The notes under the pieces were generated by a model. It was not told the DNA's origin. It ran no database searches and saw only the letters and a list, made by a program, of their open reading frames with translations. Below, piece after piece: positions 33,142 to 43,226 of a stretch of DNA of 64,000 bases. The first letter of the stretch is position 1; each line of letters begins with the position of its first letter. A program made the translations under genes and the position numbers. This stretch comes from Hoeflea sp. (GTDB taxonomy: Bacteria > Pseudomonadota > Alphaproteobacteria > Rhizobiales > Rhizobiaceae), in the NCBI RefSeq assembly GCF_014359905.1, contig NZ_JACIYP010000010.1:22456-86455 (forward strand). The letters run 5' to 3'.

Positions 33142-35082
33142 ATGTTGAGATCAATCCTTAAGAACCTGTCCCGTCCTATATCGATACATGGCGGCAATCC
33201 GGATCTGCTCAAGGCTCAATTCGCGGTGTTTTCGAGTCAGGTGCCGTTGATGTATTCGATTGTGCTAATCAATGCCTGGGCGTTGGCCGTAAACTTCATG
33301 AAGGTTGCCCCGGCATGGCTGGCCATCCATGTTCCCGTCGGCTTTACCATCATATGCGGCGCGCGCCTCCTGGTCTGGTGGCGGGCGAGGCATACGGTGC
33401 CGATGGCCGAGGCGGCGCACGAGGCGTTGAAGCAGACGAACCGGTTTGCCCTCATCCTCTCCGTCACGCTGACGACCTGGGCACTGGCGCTGTTCCCCTA
33501 TGGCGATGCTCATTTGCAGGGCAATATCGCCTTTTTCATCGGCATTACCGGTCTTGGCGTCATCATCTGCCTGCAGCAACTGCCATCGGCGGCGTTCATC
33601 GCCGCGATTGTCATCAACGCCGGCTTCGTGATGTGGTTCAGCCTGGCCGGCGTTGCGGCGTTTGCGGGCATGGCGGTCAATCTGGTGCTGGTGTCTATCG
33701 CCCTGTTGATGGTGGTGACCGTGCAGTTCCGGCATTTTGCCGGCGCGGTGAGCGCCCGGCGCAAGCTCGAAACGGTCAGCAGGGAGAATTTCCGGCTCGC
33801 CAACCTCGACAGCCTCACCGGCCTGCCCAATCGCCGCCAGTTCTTCACCCTTCTCGAGACGGCCTTCGCCGAGGCCGGCGAAGGCCGTCTCGCCGTCGGC
33901 ATCATCGATCTTGATGGCTTCAAGCCGGTCAATGATCTTTACGGCCACAAGATCGGCGATGATCTGCTGGTCGAGGTCGGTCGCCGCCTGGCGTCGCTCA
34001 TGGAAGACAACACCCGGATCGCCCGGCTCGGCGGAGACGAATTCGCCCTGACGGTTGCCGATTGTCCAGGGGATGAACAGTTGCTGGCGCTGGGCGAGGA
34101 GATCTGCAAGGCCTTGCGCGATCCTTTCGTGCTGATGGAAGCAACCGTGCAGCTTTCGGGGTCGATCGGCTTCGCCGCCTATCCCGAAATGGCCGAGAGC
34201 GCCCACGATCTTTATGAGCGGGCCGACTATGCGCTCTATCAGGGCAAGCGATCCAACCGCGGCCATGCCGTGCTGTTCGCCAATAGCCATGTTGCCGAGA
34301 TCGAGAAGGAGAAGCGGATCGAACAGGCGCTCGGCACGGCCGATCTCGAGCATGAGATAGACGTGGTCTTTCAGCCGATCGTCGATATTCTGAGCGGCAG
34401 GACAGTGGCGTTTGAAGCGCTGGCGCGCTGGACCAGTCCGGCGTTGGGGAGTCTGCCGCCCGGTCAGTTCATCCCGGTCGCCGAGCGGATCGGCCTGATT
34501 GGTCAGTTGACCCGCGTGCTGCTCAAGAAGGCCCTGGTCTCGGCATCGCGCTGGCCGGACGAGGTCGGCCTGTCCTTCAATCTGTCCACCCATGACATCA
34601 GCACGTCGGATGGCGCGGTGGCCATCGTCGGCATCATCATGGCAAGCGGCATCGATCCCGAACGGCTTGATTTCGAGATCACCGAAACCGCGATGATGTA
34701 TGATTTCGTCCAGGCCAAGACCGCCATAAACATGCTCAAGGGGCTCGGCTGTGGCATTGCGCTCGATGATTTCGGCACCGGATATTCGAGCCTCAGCCAG
34801 CTTCACGCCCTGCCGCTGACCAAGATCAAGATTGATCGCAGTTTCGTCACCGACCTGCACAAGAACCCGGCGAGTTTCAAGATCGTCAAGTCGCTGCTTG
34901 CGCTCAGTTCCGACATGGGTCTGAGCTGCGTCATCGAAGGCGTGGAGACCGAGGACGAACTGGCGGTGCTCAAGAATCTCGGCGGCGAACTGGTCCAGGG
35001 CTATTTCTACTCCCGCCCCATGCCTGAAATCGACATCCCCGGCTTTCTGCGTCAGCCGGTTGAGGCGCGGGCCGCCGGATAG
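33142..35082 (+). CDS. membrane-bound GGDEF-EAL protein (cyclic-di-GMP turnover)
   Basis: The 646-residue protein has about six membrane helices in its first 210 residues, a GGDEF domain with the intact motif RLGGDEFAL near residue 298, and an EAL domain beginning AFEALARW near 425, with NLSTHDIS, EITETAMM, DDFGTGYSSL and EGVETEDEL all present. Both synthesis and hydrolysis of c-di-GMP are therefore possible; which dominates cannot be told. I take the ATG at 33142; the ORF-track TTG adds 14 residues. It is one of two c-di-GMP enzymes in the window. Confidence 0.9.
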   Translation: MLRSILKNLSRPISIHGGNPDLLKAQFAVFSSQVPLMYSIVLINAWALAVNFMKVAPAWLAIHVPVGFTIICGARLLVWWRARHTVPMAEAAHEALKQTNRFALILSVTLTTWALALFPYGDAHLQGNIAFFIGITGLGVIICLQQLPSAAFIAAIVINAGFVMWFSLAGVAAFAGMAVNLVLVSIALLMVVTVQFRHFAGAVSARRKLETVSRENFRLANLDSLTGLPNRRQFFTLLETAFAEAGEGRLAVGIIDLDGFKPVNDLYGHKIGDDLLVEVGRRLASLMEDNTRIARLGGDEFALTVADCPGDEQLLALGEEICKALRDPFVLMEATVQLSGSIGFAAYPEMAESAHDLYERADYALYQGKRSNRGHAVLFANSHVAEIEKEKRIEQALGTADLEHEIDVVFQPIVDILSGRTVAFEALARWTSPALGSLPPGQFIPVAERIGLIGQLTRVLLKKALVSASRWPDEVGLSFNLSTHDISTSDGAVAIVGIIMASGIDPERLDFEITETAMMYDFVQAKTAINMLKGLGCGIALDDFGTGYSSLSQLHALPLTKIKIDRSFVTDLHKNPASFKIVKSLLALSSDMGLSCVIEGVETEDELAVLKNLGGELVQGYFYSRPMPEIDIPGFLRQPVEARAAG

Positions 35083-35124
35083 GCGTGCGACGTTTATCGT
35101 CACATCATGCATCACAGGTGATCA

Positions 35125-35160
35125 ATGATGCTTTACACATCATAATGAGGGTATTATACA
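35125..35160 (+). promoter_or_regulatory. promoter and palindrome upstream of the XRE gene
   Basis: TTTACA (35132-35137), a 17-bp spacer and TATACA (35155-35160) form a good sigma-70-type promoter 34 bases before the XRE start. A perfect palindrome, ATGATG-CTTTACA-CATCAT (35125-35143), covers the -35 element, and another, ATCAC-AG-GTGAT, lies at 35111-35122. These are candidate autoregulatory operators for the XRE protein. Confidence 0.55.
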
Positions 35161-35193
35161 TTCATCTCAAGTGCTGAGGCGAGAGGATAGACC

Positions 35194-35466
35194 GTGATCA
35201 CCGCTTCACAATTGCGCGCCGCCCGTGCGCTGCTGGGAATGGACCAGAAAACGCTTGCGGCGCTGGCCGGCGTATCGCTGCCGACGATTCAGCGAATGGA
35301 GGCCAGCGACGGCAATGTCCGCGGCATCGTTGATACCCTGACCAAGGTCGTGGCGGCGCTCGACAAGGCAGGCATCGAGCTCATCGGCGATGACGCCCGC
35401 AGCGACAGGGGCGGGCGCGGCGTGCGGCTCAAATCGCCAGCGTCTCCGTCCGGCGAACAGGACTAG
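35194..35466 (+). CDS. XRE family helix-turn-helix regulator
   Basis: The 90-residue protein is little more than a lambda-repressor-like domain: LRAARALLGMDQKTLAALAG, then VSLPTIQRMEASDGNVRG, plus a short basic tail. GAGAGG lies upstream of the GTG start. It sits just before a SulP transporter gene (98 bp gap, same strand), a pairing that suggests it controls that transporter and itself. Confidence 0.8.
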   Translation: MITASQLRAARALLGMDQKTLAALAGVSLPTIQRMEASDGNVRGIVDTLTKVVAALDKAGIELIGDDARSDRGGRGVRLKSPASPSGEQD

Positions 35467-35564
35467 CTTCTCGGCAAGCCGCGCAGGGTGCCTGACCAGT
35501 GATGACACCGCCGCTTGACTGACGGACAAAGCGACATTTTCGACTTCAACAATAGGCTCATGCC

Positions 35565-36830
35565 ATGCGCCAGCCAAAAATACTCACGACCATGAAGAAC
35601 TACAGCTGGCCGCTGTTTGTGAGCGACCTGCTGGCCGGCGCCACCGTCGCCATGGTTGCCTTGCCGCTCAGCCTTGCCATCGCCATTGCCTCGGGCGCCG
35701 ATCCGGCCAAGGGCATCATCACCGCCATTGTCGGCGGATTCCTGATCTCCTTGTTCGGCGGCAGCCGGGTCCAGATCGGCGGTCCGACCGGCGCCTTCAT
35801 CGTCGTGGTCTTCGGGGTCATCGCCCAGCACGGCTATGACGGCCTGGTGCTGGCAACCTTCATGGCGGGCATCATCCTGCTTGTTGCGGGCTATTTCCGG
35901 GCCGGAAACCTGATCGCCTTTGTGCCTGAAGCGGTGATCAACGGCTTCACCATCGGCATCGGCATCATCATCGCCACCAGCCAGCTCAGCGATTTCCTCG
36001 GACTGCGCGTCGCCGAGGTCCCCGCTGATTTCCTGGAGAAGATACCGGTACTCTGGGAGGCGCGCGAAACCGTCAATCTTCCGGCCTTCGCCATCGCGGT
36101 CGTCACCCTGATCCTGATCGTGGCCTTGCGCCGGCTTGCGCCGCGCTTTCCGGGTCTCATCCTGGCAGTCGGCTTCGGGTCCGCCCTGGTTGCGCTGATG
36201 GCCTTGCCCGTCGACACGCTCTATTCCCGCTTCGGCGATCTGCCCAGCCAGATGCCGTGGCCGCAGCTGCCCGATCTTTCGCCCTCGCGGATGATCGAAC
36301 TGCTGCCATCCGCCTTCGTCATTGCATTCCTGGCAGGCGTCGAATCGCTGCTCTCGGCCATGGTCGCCGACAAGATGATCGAGGGCCAGCACCGGCCAAA
36401 TGCCGAGCTGACGGCCCAGGGCATCGCCAATATCGGCTCGGCCCTGTTCACAGGCCTTCCCGCCACCGGCGCCATCGCGCGCACCGCCACCAACATCAAG
36501 GCCGGCGGCAAGACCCCGGTCGCGGGGCTGGTCCATGCCATCATCATCTTGCTGGTGATGCTGCTCGCCGCCCCGCTCGCGGGCTATCTCGCCATGCCGG
36601 CGCTCGCGGCGCTCTTGATCATCACCGCCTGGAACATGACCGAGCCGCACAAATGGCGCGCCCACGCCCGCGGCCGGAAAAGCGACATCCTGCTGCTGCT
36701 GCTCACGCTCGTCCTGACCGTGCTCGTCGACCTGACGGTTGCCATCGGCGTCGGCGTGTCGGTGGGCCTTGCGCTCAGGCTCAGCCGCCGCAGGGAGGTG
36801 GAGACGGACTGGTCTGAACCGGACCGGTGA
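35565..36830 (+). CDS. SulP family anion transporter lacking the STAS domain
   Basis: The 421-residue protein contains the whole SulP membrane domain: DLLAGATVAMVALPLSLAIA, GGSRVQIGGPTGAFIVVVFG, FVPEAVINGFTIGIGIIIA, AFLAGVESLLSAMVADKM and ATGAIARTATNIKAGGKTPV. It stops about 15 residues after the last membrane helix, whereas most SulP proteins continue with a 120-residue cytoplasmic STAS domain. The substrate may be sulfate, bicarbonate or another anion. No cut STAS sequence is seen downstream, so this is a short natural form or an old truncation. Confidence 0.85.
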   Translation: MRQPKILTTMKNYSWPLFVSDLLAGATVAMVALPLSLAIAIASGADPAKGIITAIVGGFLISLFGGSRVQIGGPTGAFIVVVFGVIAQHGYDGLVLATFMAGIILLVAGYFRAGNLIAFVPEAVINGFTIGIGIIIATSQLSDFLGLRVAEVPADFLEKIPVLWEARETVNLPAFAIAVVTLILIVALRRLAPRFPGLILAVGFGSALVALMALPVDTLYSRFGDLPSQMPWPQLPDLSPSRMIELLPSAFVIAFLAGVESLLSAMVADKMIEGQHRPNAELTAQGIANIGSALFTGLPATGAIARTATNIKAGGKTPVAGLVHAIIILLVMLLAAPLAGYLAMPALAALLIITAWNMTEPHKWRAHARGRKSDILLLLLTLVLTVLVDLTVAIGVGVSVGLALRLSRRREVETDWSEPDR

Positions 36831-37022
36831 GGGGGCTGGGCGCGGATCCGCCTTTGGCCGATGCGAAGCGTGTCAGCTCACCCTGGTTCGCAAACAATCG
36901 CAATGAACCAGGAATAGCGGCGACCATGAGCGCCGTTACCGTTCGCGTCCCGGCCGAGGCCGGCGATGGCCGATTTGCGAGCACCGATGACGTGACCCGC
37001 CTGATCGCCCCCAAAATGGCTG

Positions 37023-37041
37023 GATCCTCTTGAAGAGGATC
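37023..37041. terminator. hairpin between convergent sulP and hemW
   Basis: GATCCTCT-TGA-AGAGGATC is a perfect 8-bp stem with a 3-nt loop, followed on the + strand by AGATTT. It lies between two convergent genes and may end transcripts from both. Confidence 0.55.
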
Positions 37042-37077
37042 AGATTTGTGACGCCTCCCCCAATGGACCCTTCTCCC

Positions 37078-38298
37078 TCAGAACGCGAGATCCGCCACCA
37101 CCGCGTCGAGCACCAGCATGCCTTCGGGGGTGCAGCGGATGCGGTCGGGGTCCATCTGTTCGATCATGCCGTGGCTGATCAGGAACCCGGTCCGCTCGAC
37201 GTCGAGGATGCGGCCCGAAAGCGCGCTCCAGCGCTTGAGATCGATGCCTTCGCGCAGTCTCAGCCCCATCAGCAACAGCTCGTCGGCCTGTTCCGATGCA
37301 CTCAATTCGCTGGTCTCGATCATGCCGTGACCGTTGGCTGAGACAAGCTCCAGCCATTTCTCGGGGCTTCTCTCGGTCGCAGTCGCAATCTTGCCTTCCG
37401 CGGTGAGCAGCCGTCCATGGGCGCCCGGGCCGATCCCGGCATAGTCGCCATAGCGCCAATAGGTGAGGTTGTGCCGGCTTTCGGCGCCGGGGCGGGCATG
37501 GTTGGAGACCTCATAGGCGGGCAGCCCGTGATCCTCGCACACCTGCCGGGTCAATTCATAAAGCTCGGCCGACAGCTCGCCGTCTGGCACGATCAGCTTG
37601 CCGGCCTTGTGCAGCCCGTAGAACGGCGTGCCTTCCTCGATGGTCAGCTGGTAGAGCGACAGGTGATCGGCGGCGAGCGAAATGGCTTCCTTGAGCTCCG
37701 CTTCCCACGCCTGAAGGGTCTGGTCGGGCCGCGCATAGATGAGATCGAATGACATCCGCGGAAAGATCTCGCGCGCCAGGCCGATGGCTTTCAGCGCCTC
37801 GGCCCGGTCATGCAGCCGGCCGAGCCGCTTGAGGTCGGCATCGTTGAGCGCCTGCACGCCCATCGACACCCGGTTGACCCCGGCGTCCCGGTAGCCGCGG
37901 AACCGTCCTGCCTCGACGCTCGACGGATTGGCTTCCAGCGTGATCTCGATTCCGTCCGGCACCACCCAGGCCGCGCGCACGGCGTCGAGAATGGCGGCCA
38001 CTGTCTCGGGCGCCATCAGCGAGGGCGTGCCGCCGCCGAAGAACATCGAGGTGATGACGCGCGGACCCGAGATCTCCCGCATGGTCGCGATCTCGCGGGC
38101 AAACGCCGCGACATAGGCCTGCTGGTCGACGCCGGCATGGCGGACATGGCTGTTGAAATCGCAATAGGGGCATTTGGCGGCGCAGAACGGCCAATGCAGA
38201 TAGACGCCGAAACCGGGATTGCCGGTATCGGGCGCAATGGCGTCGGGGAAATTGCTTCCCGGCAGGATCGCGCCGGCGGTATCGGATGCCTGGCTCAC
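37078..38298 (-). CDS. hemW: radical SAM protein HemW (heme chaperone)
   Basis: The 406-residue protein has the radical SAM motif CAAKCPYC in [27 protein letters not shown], and the HemN-like C-terminal domain. HemW binds heme and is thought to deliver it to respiratory enzymes; it was formerly misnamed an oxygen-independent coproporphyrinogen oxidase. Its start overlaps the rdgB stop, as in most rhizobia, so hemW, rdgB and rph form one operon. Confidence 0.9.
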   Translation of the reverse strand: MSQASDTAGAILPGSNFPDAIAPDTGNPGFGVYLHWPFCAAKCPYCDFNSHVRHAGVDQQAYVAAFAREIATMREISGPRVITSMFFGGGTPSLMAPETVAAILDAVRAAWVVPDGIEITLEANPSSVEAGRFRGYRDAGVNRVSMGVQALNDADLKRLGRLHDRAEALKAIGLAREIFPRMSFDLIYARPDQTLQAWEAELKEAISLAADHLSLYQLTIEEGTPFYGLHKAGKLIVPDGELSAELYELTRQVCEDHGLPAYEVSNHARPGAESRHNLTYWRYGDYAGIGPGAHGRLLTAEGKIATATERSPEKWLELVSANGHGMIETSELSASEQADELLLMGLRLREGIDLKRWSALSGRILDVERTGFLISHGMIEQMDPDRIRCTPEGMLVLDAVVADLAF

Positions 38299-38948
38299 GG
38301 GGTTGGAACGCCCAGGCGTTGTTCCGCGAACAGCTTGAAGGCGCGCGCCCGGTGCGACAGCGCCGTCGCCTGGCCGGGTTTCCAGCCGTGCTTTTCCTCG
38401 GCCGGCATCTCGCCAAAGGTGAGGCTGTGGCCATCGGGCCTGAACACCGGATCATAGCCGAAGCCGAGTGAGCCGCGCGGCGGCCAGACCAGCACGCCCG
38501 ACACTTCGCCGCGATAGAAGCACGTCTCGCCTTCGGGCGTAGCCAGGCACAACACGCTCACGAACCGGCCGGTGCGCTGCGCATCGCCCACGGCGCCGCG
38601 GGCCTGGAGCGCATCCTCGACCTTCTGCATGGCAACCTCGAAACTCCGGCTGCCGTCAGGGAGCGTCGCCCAGTCGGCGGTGTAGACGCCCGGCGCGCCG
38701 TCCAGCGCATCGACCACCAGGCCTGAATCGTCCGACAGCGCGATCAGGCCGGAGGCCCGCGCCGCGGCGAGCGCCTTGGTCGCGGCGTTCAGCTCGAATG
38801 TGTCGCCGGTCTCCTCGGGTTCGGGCAGGCCCAGTTCCTTGGCGGAGGTGACCTCGACGCCGAGCGGGCCGCACAAATCGCGGATTTCGGAGATCTTGCC
38901 GTCATTGTGGCTGGCGACGAGGATCTTGCTGAGATGCGGGTTTGCCAT
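38295..38948 (-). CDS. rdgB: dITP/XTP pyrophosphatase
   Basis: The 217-residue enzyme cleaves non-canonical purine triphosphates (dITP, XTP), preventing their incorporation. Motifs: [11 protein letters not shown] (phosphate binding), [18 protein letters not shown], and [18 protein letters not shown], then GFGYDPVF. The ATG at 38948 opens [16 protein letters not shown]; the longer ORF-track frame overlaps rph and is wrong. It lies 5 bases after the rph stop. Confidence 0.95.
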   Translation of the reverse strand: MANPHLSKILVASHNDGKISEIRDLCGPLGVEVTSAKELGLPEPEETGDTFELNAATKALAAARASGLIALSDDSGLVVDALDGAPGVYTADWATLPDGSRSFEVAMQKVEDALQARGAVGDAQRTGRFVSVLCLATPEGETCFYRGEVSGVLVWPPRGSLGFGYDPVFRPDGHSLTFGEMPAEEKHGWKPGQATALSHRARAFKLFAEQRLGVPTP

Positions 38949-38953
38949 CGGGG

Positions 38954-39679
38954 TCACAGCGGTCCGGCGACCGTCACCTTCTGCATGGCCACCAGATCGG
39001 CAATGCCGGTCTTGGCCAGTTCCATCAGTTCCAGAAGCTGTTCTTGCGAGAACGGGGCGCCTTCCGCGGTGCCCTGGATCTCGACGATGCCGCCCGATCC
39101 GGTCATGACGAAATTGGCGTCGGTCTCTGCGGCCGAATCCTCGAGATAATCGAGATCGATGACCGGCTGCGACGCGAAGATGCCGCAGGAGACGGCGGCG
39201 ACGTGATCCTTGAGCACCCGGTCGACCTTGACCATGGAGCGCGCTTCCATCCATTTCAGGCAATCATGAAGCGCGATCCATGCGCCGGTGATTGCCGCCG
39301 TCCTGGTGCCGCCATCGGCCTGGATGACATCGCAGTCGACCGTGATCTGGCGCTCGCCCAGCGCTTCGAGATCGACCACGGCACGCAGCGAGCGGCCGAT
39401 CAGGCGCTGGATCTCGAGCGTGCGGCCGCCCTGCTTGCCGGATGTGGCTTCGCGGCGCATGCGATCGCCGGTCGAGCGCGGCAGCATGCCGTATTCGGCC
39501 GTCACCCAGCCCTTGCCGCTGTTGCGCAGCCATGGCGGAAGCCGCTCTTCAAGGCTCGCCGTGCACAGCACATGCGTGTCCCCGAACTTGACCAGGCAGG
39601 ATCCCTCGGCGTGTTTGGAGACGTTGCGGTCAAAGCTGACCGCCCGCATCTTGTCTGTCTTCCGGCCCGATGGACGCAT
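38954..39679 (-). CDS. rph: ribonuclease PH
   Basis: The 241-residue phosphorolytic exonuclease trims tRNA 3' ends. Family landmarks: [20 protein letters not shown] at the start, [44 protein letters not shown] and [20 protein letters not shown]. The length is standard. It is the first gene of the rph-rdgB-hemW operon and diverges from hrcA, the usual rhizobial arrangement. Confidence 0.95.
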   Translation of the reverse strand: MRPSGRKTDKMRAVSFDRNVSKHAEGSCLVKFGDTHVLCTASLEERLPPWLRNSGKGWVTAEYGMLPRSTGDRMRREATSGKQGGRTLEIQRLIGRSLRAVVDLEALGERQITVDCDVIQADGGTRTAAITGAWIALHDCLKWMEARSMVKVDRVLKDHVAAVSCGIFASQPVIDLDYLEDSAAETDANFVMTGSGGIVEIQGTAEGAPFSQEQLLELMELAKTGIADLVAMQKVTVAGPL

Positions 39680-39919
39680 TGTGTCTCTCCTGATTTTCGT
39701 ATTGCCGCGTTCTATCGGCGCGGCTGGCAGGATGCAAAGGAAAAGCGTTCATCTGTGGCCCGGCCCGGCCCTGCCCGGCATGGCAAGGCTCGAGCGCGCC
39801 TCTTCGCATTGCCCCTTCCGTGCTGCGCTGCAAACCCCTATATTCCCGGCAGCGGGCTCCATAGACCCTTCCAAGGCCGTTCCATGCCTTGGCCAGCGGA
39901 GCCCTTGAGGACACTGTTG

Positions 39920-41005
39920 ATGACCATGAACACGCCATCCATATCGGCGGATCTTGCCGGAACGCTTGATGAGCGCTCGCAGGAGATCTTTCGCGCGCTT
40001 GTGGAAAGCTACATGGAATCGGGCGATCCGCTCGGCTCGCGCTCGCTTTCGCGCATGCTGCCGATGTCGCTGTCGCCGGCCTCGATCCGCAACGTGATGA
40101 GCGATCTCGAGGATCTCGGCCTGATCTATGCGCCGCATGTCAGCGCCGGCAGGCTTCCCACGCAGAAGGGCCTGCGGTTCTTCGTCGACGCCTTCATGCA
40201 GGTGGGCGACCTGCAGCCCGACATGCGCGCCACCATCGAGCGCCAGGTCCATGCCGAGGATTCGAGCCGACCGGTGGAGACGCTGCTCACCGAGGCGAGC
40301 CAGATGCTGTCGGGCATGACCCGGGGCGCGGGCCTGGTGATCGCCGCCAAGCAGGACGCCGTCATTCGCCATATCGAGTTCATCCGGCTTGACCCGAAGC
40401 GGGCGCTGGTGGTGCTGGTCGGCGGCAACGACCAGGTGGAAAACCGGGTTATGGAGCTGCCCGACGGGGTGACCGCCGGGCAATTGATCGAGGCGTCGAA
40501 CTTTCTCAACGCCCATCTCGCCGGACGCACCCTGGGCGAGGTTCGTTCCGAACTCGAGCGAATCACCGACGCGGTCCGTTCCGAACTCGACGTGCTGTCG
40601 CGCGATCTGGTGGAGCGGGGGCTGGCCGCCTGGGCCGGCGCGCGCGAGGGCGCAAGTGCGGCCCGCCTGATCGTGCGCGGTCGCGGCAATCTGCTCGAGG
40701 GCCTGTCGGCGGGCGAGGAGCTCGACCGGCTGCGACTGCTGTTTGACGAGCTCGAGCGCAAGGAAAGCCTGATCGAACTGATGACGCTGGCCGAGGAAGG
40801 CTCGGGCGTGCGCATTTTCATCGGCTCCGAGAACAAGCTGTTCTCGCTGTCGGGCTCGTCGCTGATCGTCGCACCCTGGCGCGACAGCGAGGACAGGGTG
40901 GTGGGCGCCGTGGGCATCATCGGCCCGACGCGGCTCAATTACGCGCGGATCGTGCCGATGGTGGATTACACTGCGCAGCTGGTGTCGCGGCTGGTGCGCA
41001 AATAG
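39920..41005 (+). CDS. hrcA: heat-inducible transcription repressor HrcA
   Basis: The 361-residue repressor binds CIRCE elements at groE and related heat-shock operons. The N-terminal winged helix includes GDPLGSRSLSRMLPMSLSPA and NVMSDLEDLGLIYAPHVSAG, followed by the GRLPTQKGLRFFVD signature; the C-terminal domain ends GIIGPTRLNYARIVPMVDYT. I take the ATG at 39920, after TTGAGGACACTGTTG. No CIRCE sequence was seen in its own upstream gap. It precedes grpE on the same strand. Confidence 0.95.
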   Translation: MTMNTPSISADLAGTLDERSQEIFRALVESYMESGDPLGSRSLSRMLPMSLSPASIRNVMSDLEDLGLIYAPHVSAGRLPTQKGLRFFVDAFMQVGDLQPDMRATIERQVHAEDSSRPVETLLTEASQMLSGMTRGAGLVIAAKQDAVIRHIEFIRLDPKRALVVLVGGNDQVENRVMELPDGVTAGQLIEASNFLNAHLAGRTLGEVRSELERITDAVRSELDVLSRDLVERGLAAWAGAREGASAARLIVRGRGNLLEGLSAGEELDRLRLLFDELERKESLIELMTLAEEGSGVRIFIGSENKLFSLSGSSLIVAPWRDSEDRVVGAVGIIGPTRLNYARIVPMVDYTAQLVSRLVRK

Positions 41006-41044
41006 CGCCGCCTGATCGGCCGCGTCCAAGGCTGGCGGCGTGAG

Positions 41045-41071
41045 CGAAACGGATGGTTGCCATTCGTTTCG
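41045..41071. other. 12-bp stem-loop between hrcA and grpE
   Basis: CGAAACGGATGG-TTG-CCATTCGTTTCG forms a 12-bp stem with one G:T pair, 40 bases after the hrcA stop. There is no T-tract on the + strand, so it may act as a transcript stabiliser, an attenuator or a processing site in the hrcA-grpE transcript. Confidence 0.5.
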
Positions 41072-41236
41072 AAAAGTCGGCCCGAAAGCTGTTTATCCGC
41101 TGGGGCGATTTGTCCCGGCAGATGGCAGCCATCTGCCCGGCCCGCACCACGAGGCCCTTGATTTTTGCCGTCCGAACGTCGATATGCGGGGCAACTCCTA
41201 AAGATTTTAATCGGAAACAGTCAGGACAAGTACACC

Positions 41237-41863
41237 ATGAGCGATGAAAGCCAGGGCCACGAAAACGCCAAGCCACAGGCCGACGCCGCACCCAAGGATG
41301 GCGAGACAGTCACTCCCATGCAGGCGGAAGGGCTTGACCCGATGGATGCCCTTCTGGCCGATATCGAGAGCCTCAAGGACCAGCGCCTCAGGATGGCGGC
41401 CGAAATGGAAAACCTGCGCCGCCGCACCGCCCGCGAGATCAAGGACGCCAAGAGCTACGCCATTTCGGGCTTTGCCCGCGACATGCTGCAGGTCTCCGAC
41501 AATCTTCAGCGCGCGCTGGCAGCGGTTCCCGAGCAGACCGATGATGCGACCGACAACGGCCTCAAGACCCTGATCGAGGGTGTGGAGCTCACCGAACGGG
41601 CCATGATCTCGGCGCTGGAGCGTCACGGCGTTGTCAAGCTTGAGCCGATGGGGCAGAAATTCGATCCGAATTTCCACCAGGCGATGTATGAGGTCCCCAA
41701 CACCGATGTGCCCAACAACACGGTCGTGGACGTGGTGCAGCCGGGCTACGTGATCGGCGATCGCATGCTCAGGCCCGCCATGGTCGGCGTCGCCAAGGGC
41801 GGCCCGAAAGAGGCCGTCGCGCCCGAGCCCGGCCCAAGCCCGCTGTCTGAAAAGGACGCCTGA
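41237..41863 (+). CDS. grpE: nucleotide exchange factor GrpE
   Basis: The 208-residue co-chaperone releases ADP from DnaK. It has an acidic, disordered N-terminus, the long dimer helix (about 45-100, with [20 protein letters not shown]) and the C-terminal beta domain with the signature [20 protein letters not shown] and [20 protein letters not shown]. The start follows CAGGACAAGTACACC. dnaK is not nearby. It is preceded by hrcA, the common rhizobial order. Confidence 0.95.
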   Translation: MSDESQGHENAKPQADAAPKDGETVTPMQAEGLDPMDALLADIESLKDQRLRMAAEMENLRRRTAREIKDAKSYAISGFARDMLQVSDNLQRALAAVPEQTDDATDNGLKTLIEGVELTERAMISALERHGVVKLEPMGQKFDPNFHQAMYEVPNTDVPNNTVVDVVQPGYVIGDRMLRPAMVGVAKGGPKEAVAPEPGPSPLSEKDA

Positions 41864-41903
41864 GGTCGCCAAGGCCGGGGGCGTAGGGCGGGAGATTTGA
41901 CAG

Positions 41904-42539
41904 ATGACCCTGCTTGAAGGACTTGACTATGCCGGTGTCGCGGTTTTCGCCGCCACCGGCGCGCTCGCCGCTTCGCGCAAGCAGCTCGACATGATCGGCT
42001 TCATCTTTCTGGCCGCCGTCACCGGCATCGGTGGCGGCACCTTCCGCGACATCGTGCTGGGCGCCACGCCGGTGTTCTGGGTGCAGAAGCCCGCATATCT
42101 CCTGGTCTGCGTCGGCGTGGCGGTGATTGTCTATGTCACCGCGCATCTGGTCGAATCGCGCTACCGCCTGCTGCTCTGGCTCGACGCCATCGGTCTGTCT
42201 GCCTATTCGGTGATGGGAGCCGCCAAGGGCCTGGCGCTGACCGGGTCACCGGTCGTGGCGCTGGTCACCGGCATGATGACCGCAACGCTCGGCGGCATCC
42301 TGCGCGATCTGCTGTCGGGCGAACCCTCGGTGCTGATGCGCCCGGAAATCTATGTGTCGGCGGCGCTGGCCGGCGCCGGCGGCTTTGTTGCCGCAAGCCT
42401 CATCGGCGCGCCGCTGATCGCGGCCTCGCTCGCGGGCGTCATCCTGGCATTCGCCGTGCGCGGCGGCGCCATCCGCTACGGCTGGGCCTTCCGGCCCTAC
42501 AAGCCGCGGCCCGGCCGTCCTCCGGAAGACGTGATGTAA
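41904..42539 (+). CDS. TRIC-type cation channel family protein (YicG/UPF0126)
   Basis: The 211-residue protein has seven membrane helices built from two repeats; each carries the glycine-rich kinked motif, GIGGGTFRDIVLGATPVF and TLGGILRDLLSGEPSVLM. This is the fold of trimeric intracellular cation channels, which pass K+ and other monovalent cations. GGGAG precedes the ATG. It is 40 bases after grpE on the same strand and may share its transcript. Confidence 0.9.
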   Translation: MTLLEGLDYAGVAVFAATGALAASRKQLDMIGFIFLAAVTGIGGGTFRDIVLGATPVFWVQKPAYLLVCVGVAVIVYVTAHLVESRYRLLLWLDAIGLSAYSVMGAAKGLALTGSPVVALVTGMMTATLGGILRDLLSGEPSVLMRPEIYVSAALAGAGGFVAASLIGAPLIAASLAGVILAFAVRGGAIRYGWAFRPYKPRPGRPPEDVM

Positions 42540-42570
42540 AGCGGCCTGTCATTGAACCGGAAATGACGCC

Positions 42571-43203
42571 TTACGTCCGCTGCAGCGCCAGATTGGCGCC
42601 CAGGCCGACAAGCACCGTTCCACCGATCCGCTGCATGAGCCGTTGCGCCGAGCCGGACTGTTTGAGCCGGGTCACCAGCACGCCCGCCAGCATCACGCAC
42701 ACGATGTCAGCCGATGAAAACATCAGATTGACGATGGTTCCGAGTATCGCGAACTGCAGCCACACCGGAAAACCTGCCGACGCATCGATGAATTGCGGCA
42801 GGAAGGCCAGGAAGAAGATGGCGGTTTTCGGGTTGAGGATCTCGACCGTCACGCTTTCGACAAAGGCGCGACACCCGGATTTCGGCAAGACACGCGGCTC
42901 CGAAGCCTGATCCGGTGAAGCGGCGCGAAACAACGACAGGCCCAGCCAAACCAGATATCCGGCGCCTGCGAGCTTCACGATCATGTAAAGCCACGGCACG
43001 GCATGAAACAGGATCGACAATCCGGCGGCGGCGGCGGCCACATGCGCATAGCAGCCCAGATGGATCCCAAGCGCGGCCATCAGCCCTGCCATGCGGCCAC
43101 GCGCAAGAGTCTGGGCCGTGGCATAGAACATGGCTGGCCCGGGAATATAGGCGAAGACCGCGGTGGTTATGAAAAACGTGATCAGAAGCTCGATTGACGG
43201 CAT
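42571..43203 (-). CDS. LysE/RhtB family amino-acid exporter
   Basis: The 210-residue, six-helix protein opens with the family signature YIPGPAMFYATAQTLARGRM and has GIHLGCYAHVAAAAAGLSIL and ILNPKTAIFFLAFLPQFID. Such proteins export amino acids or derivatives such as homoserine lactones or threonine; the substrate here is unknown. It lies 23 bases downstream of the adenosine kinase stop and may share its transcript. Confidence 0.9.
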   Translation of the reverse strand: MPSIELLITFFITTAVFAYIPGPAMFYATAQTLARGRMAGLMAALGIHLGCYAHVAAAAAGLSILFHAVPWLYMIVKLAGAGYLVWLGLSLFRAASPDQASEPRVLPKSGCRAFVESVTVEILNPKTAIFFLAFLPQFIDASAGFPVWLQFAILGTIVNLMFSSADIVCVMLAGVLVTRLKQSGSAQRLMQRIGGTVLVGLGANLALQRT

Positions 43204-43226
43204 CGCTTGTCCTCGGCTGACCAGTT

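Noticed and set aside
36926-37033. Small ORF MSAVTVRVPAEAGDG... between sulP and hemW
   Set aside because: No ribosome site at a sensible distance and its end overlaps the convergent hairpin; not supported.
39680-39919. CIRCE element expected in the rph-hrcA gap
   Set aside because: No GAGTGC/GCACTC-type inverted repeat with a 9-bp spacer was seen there.
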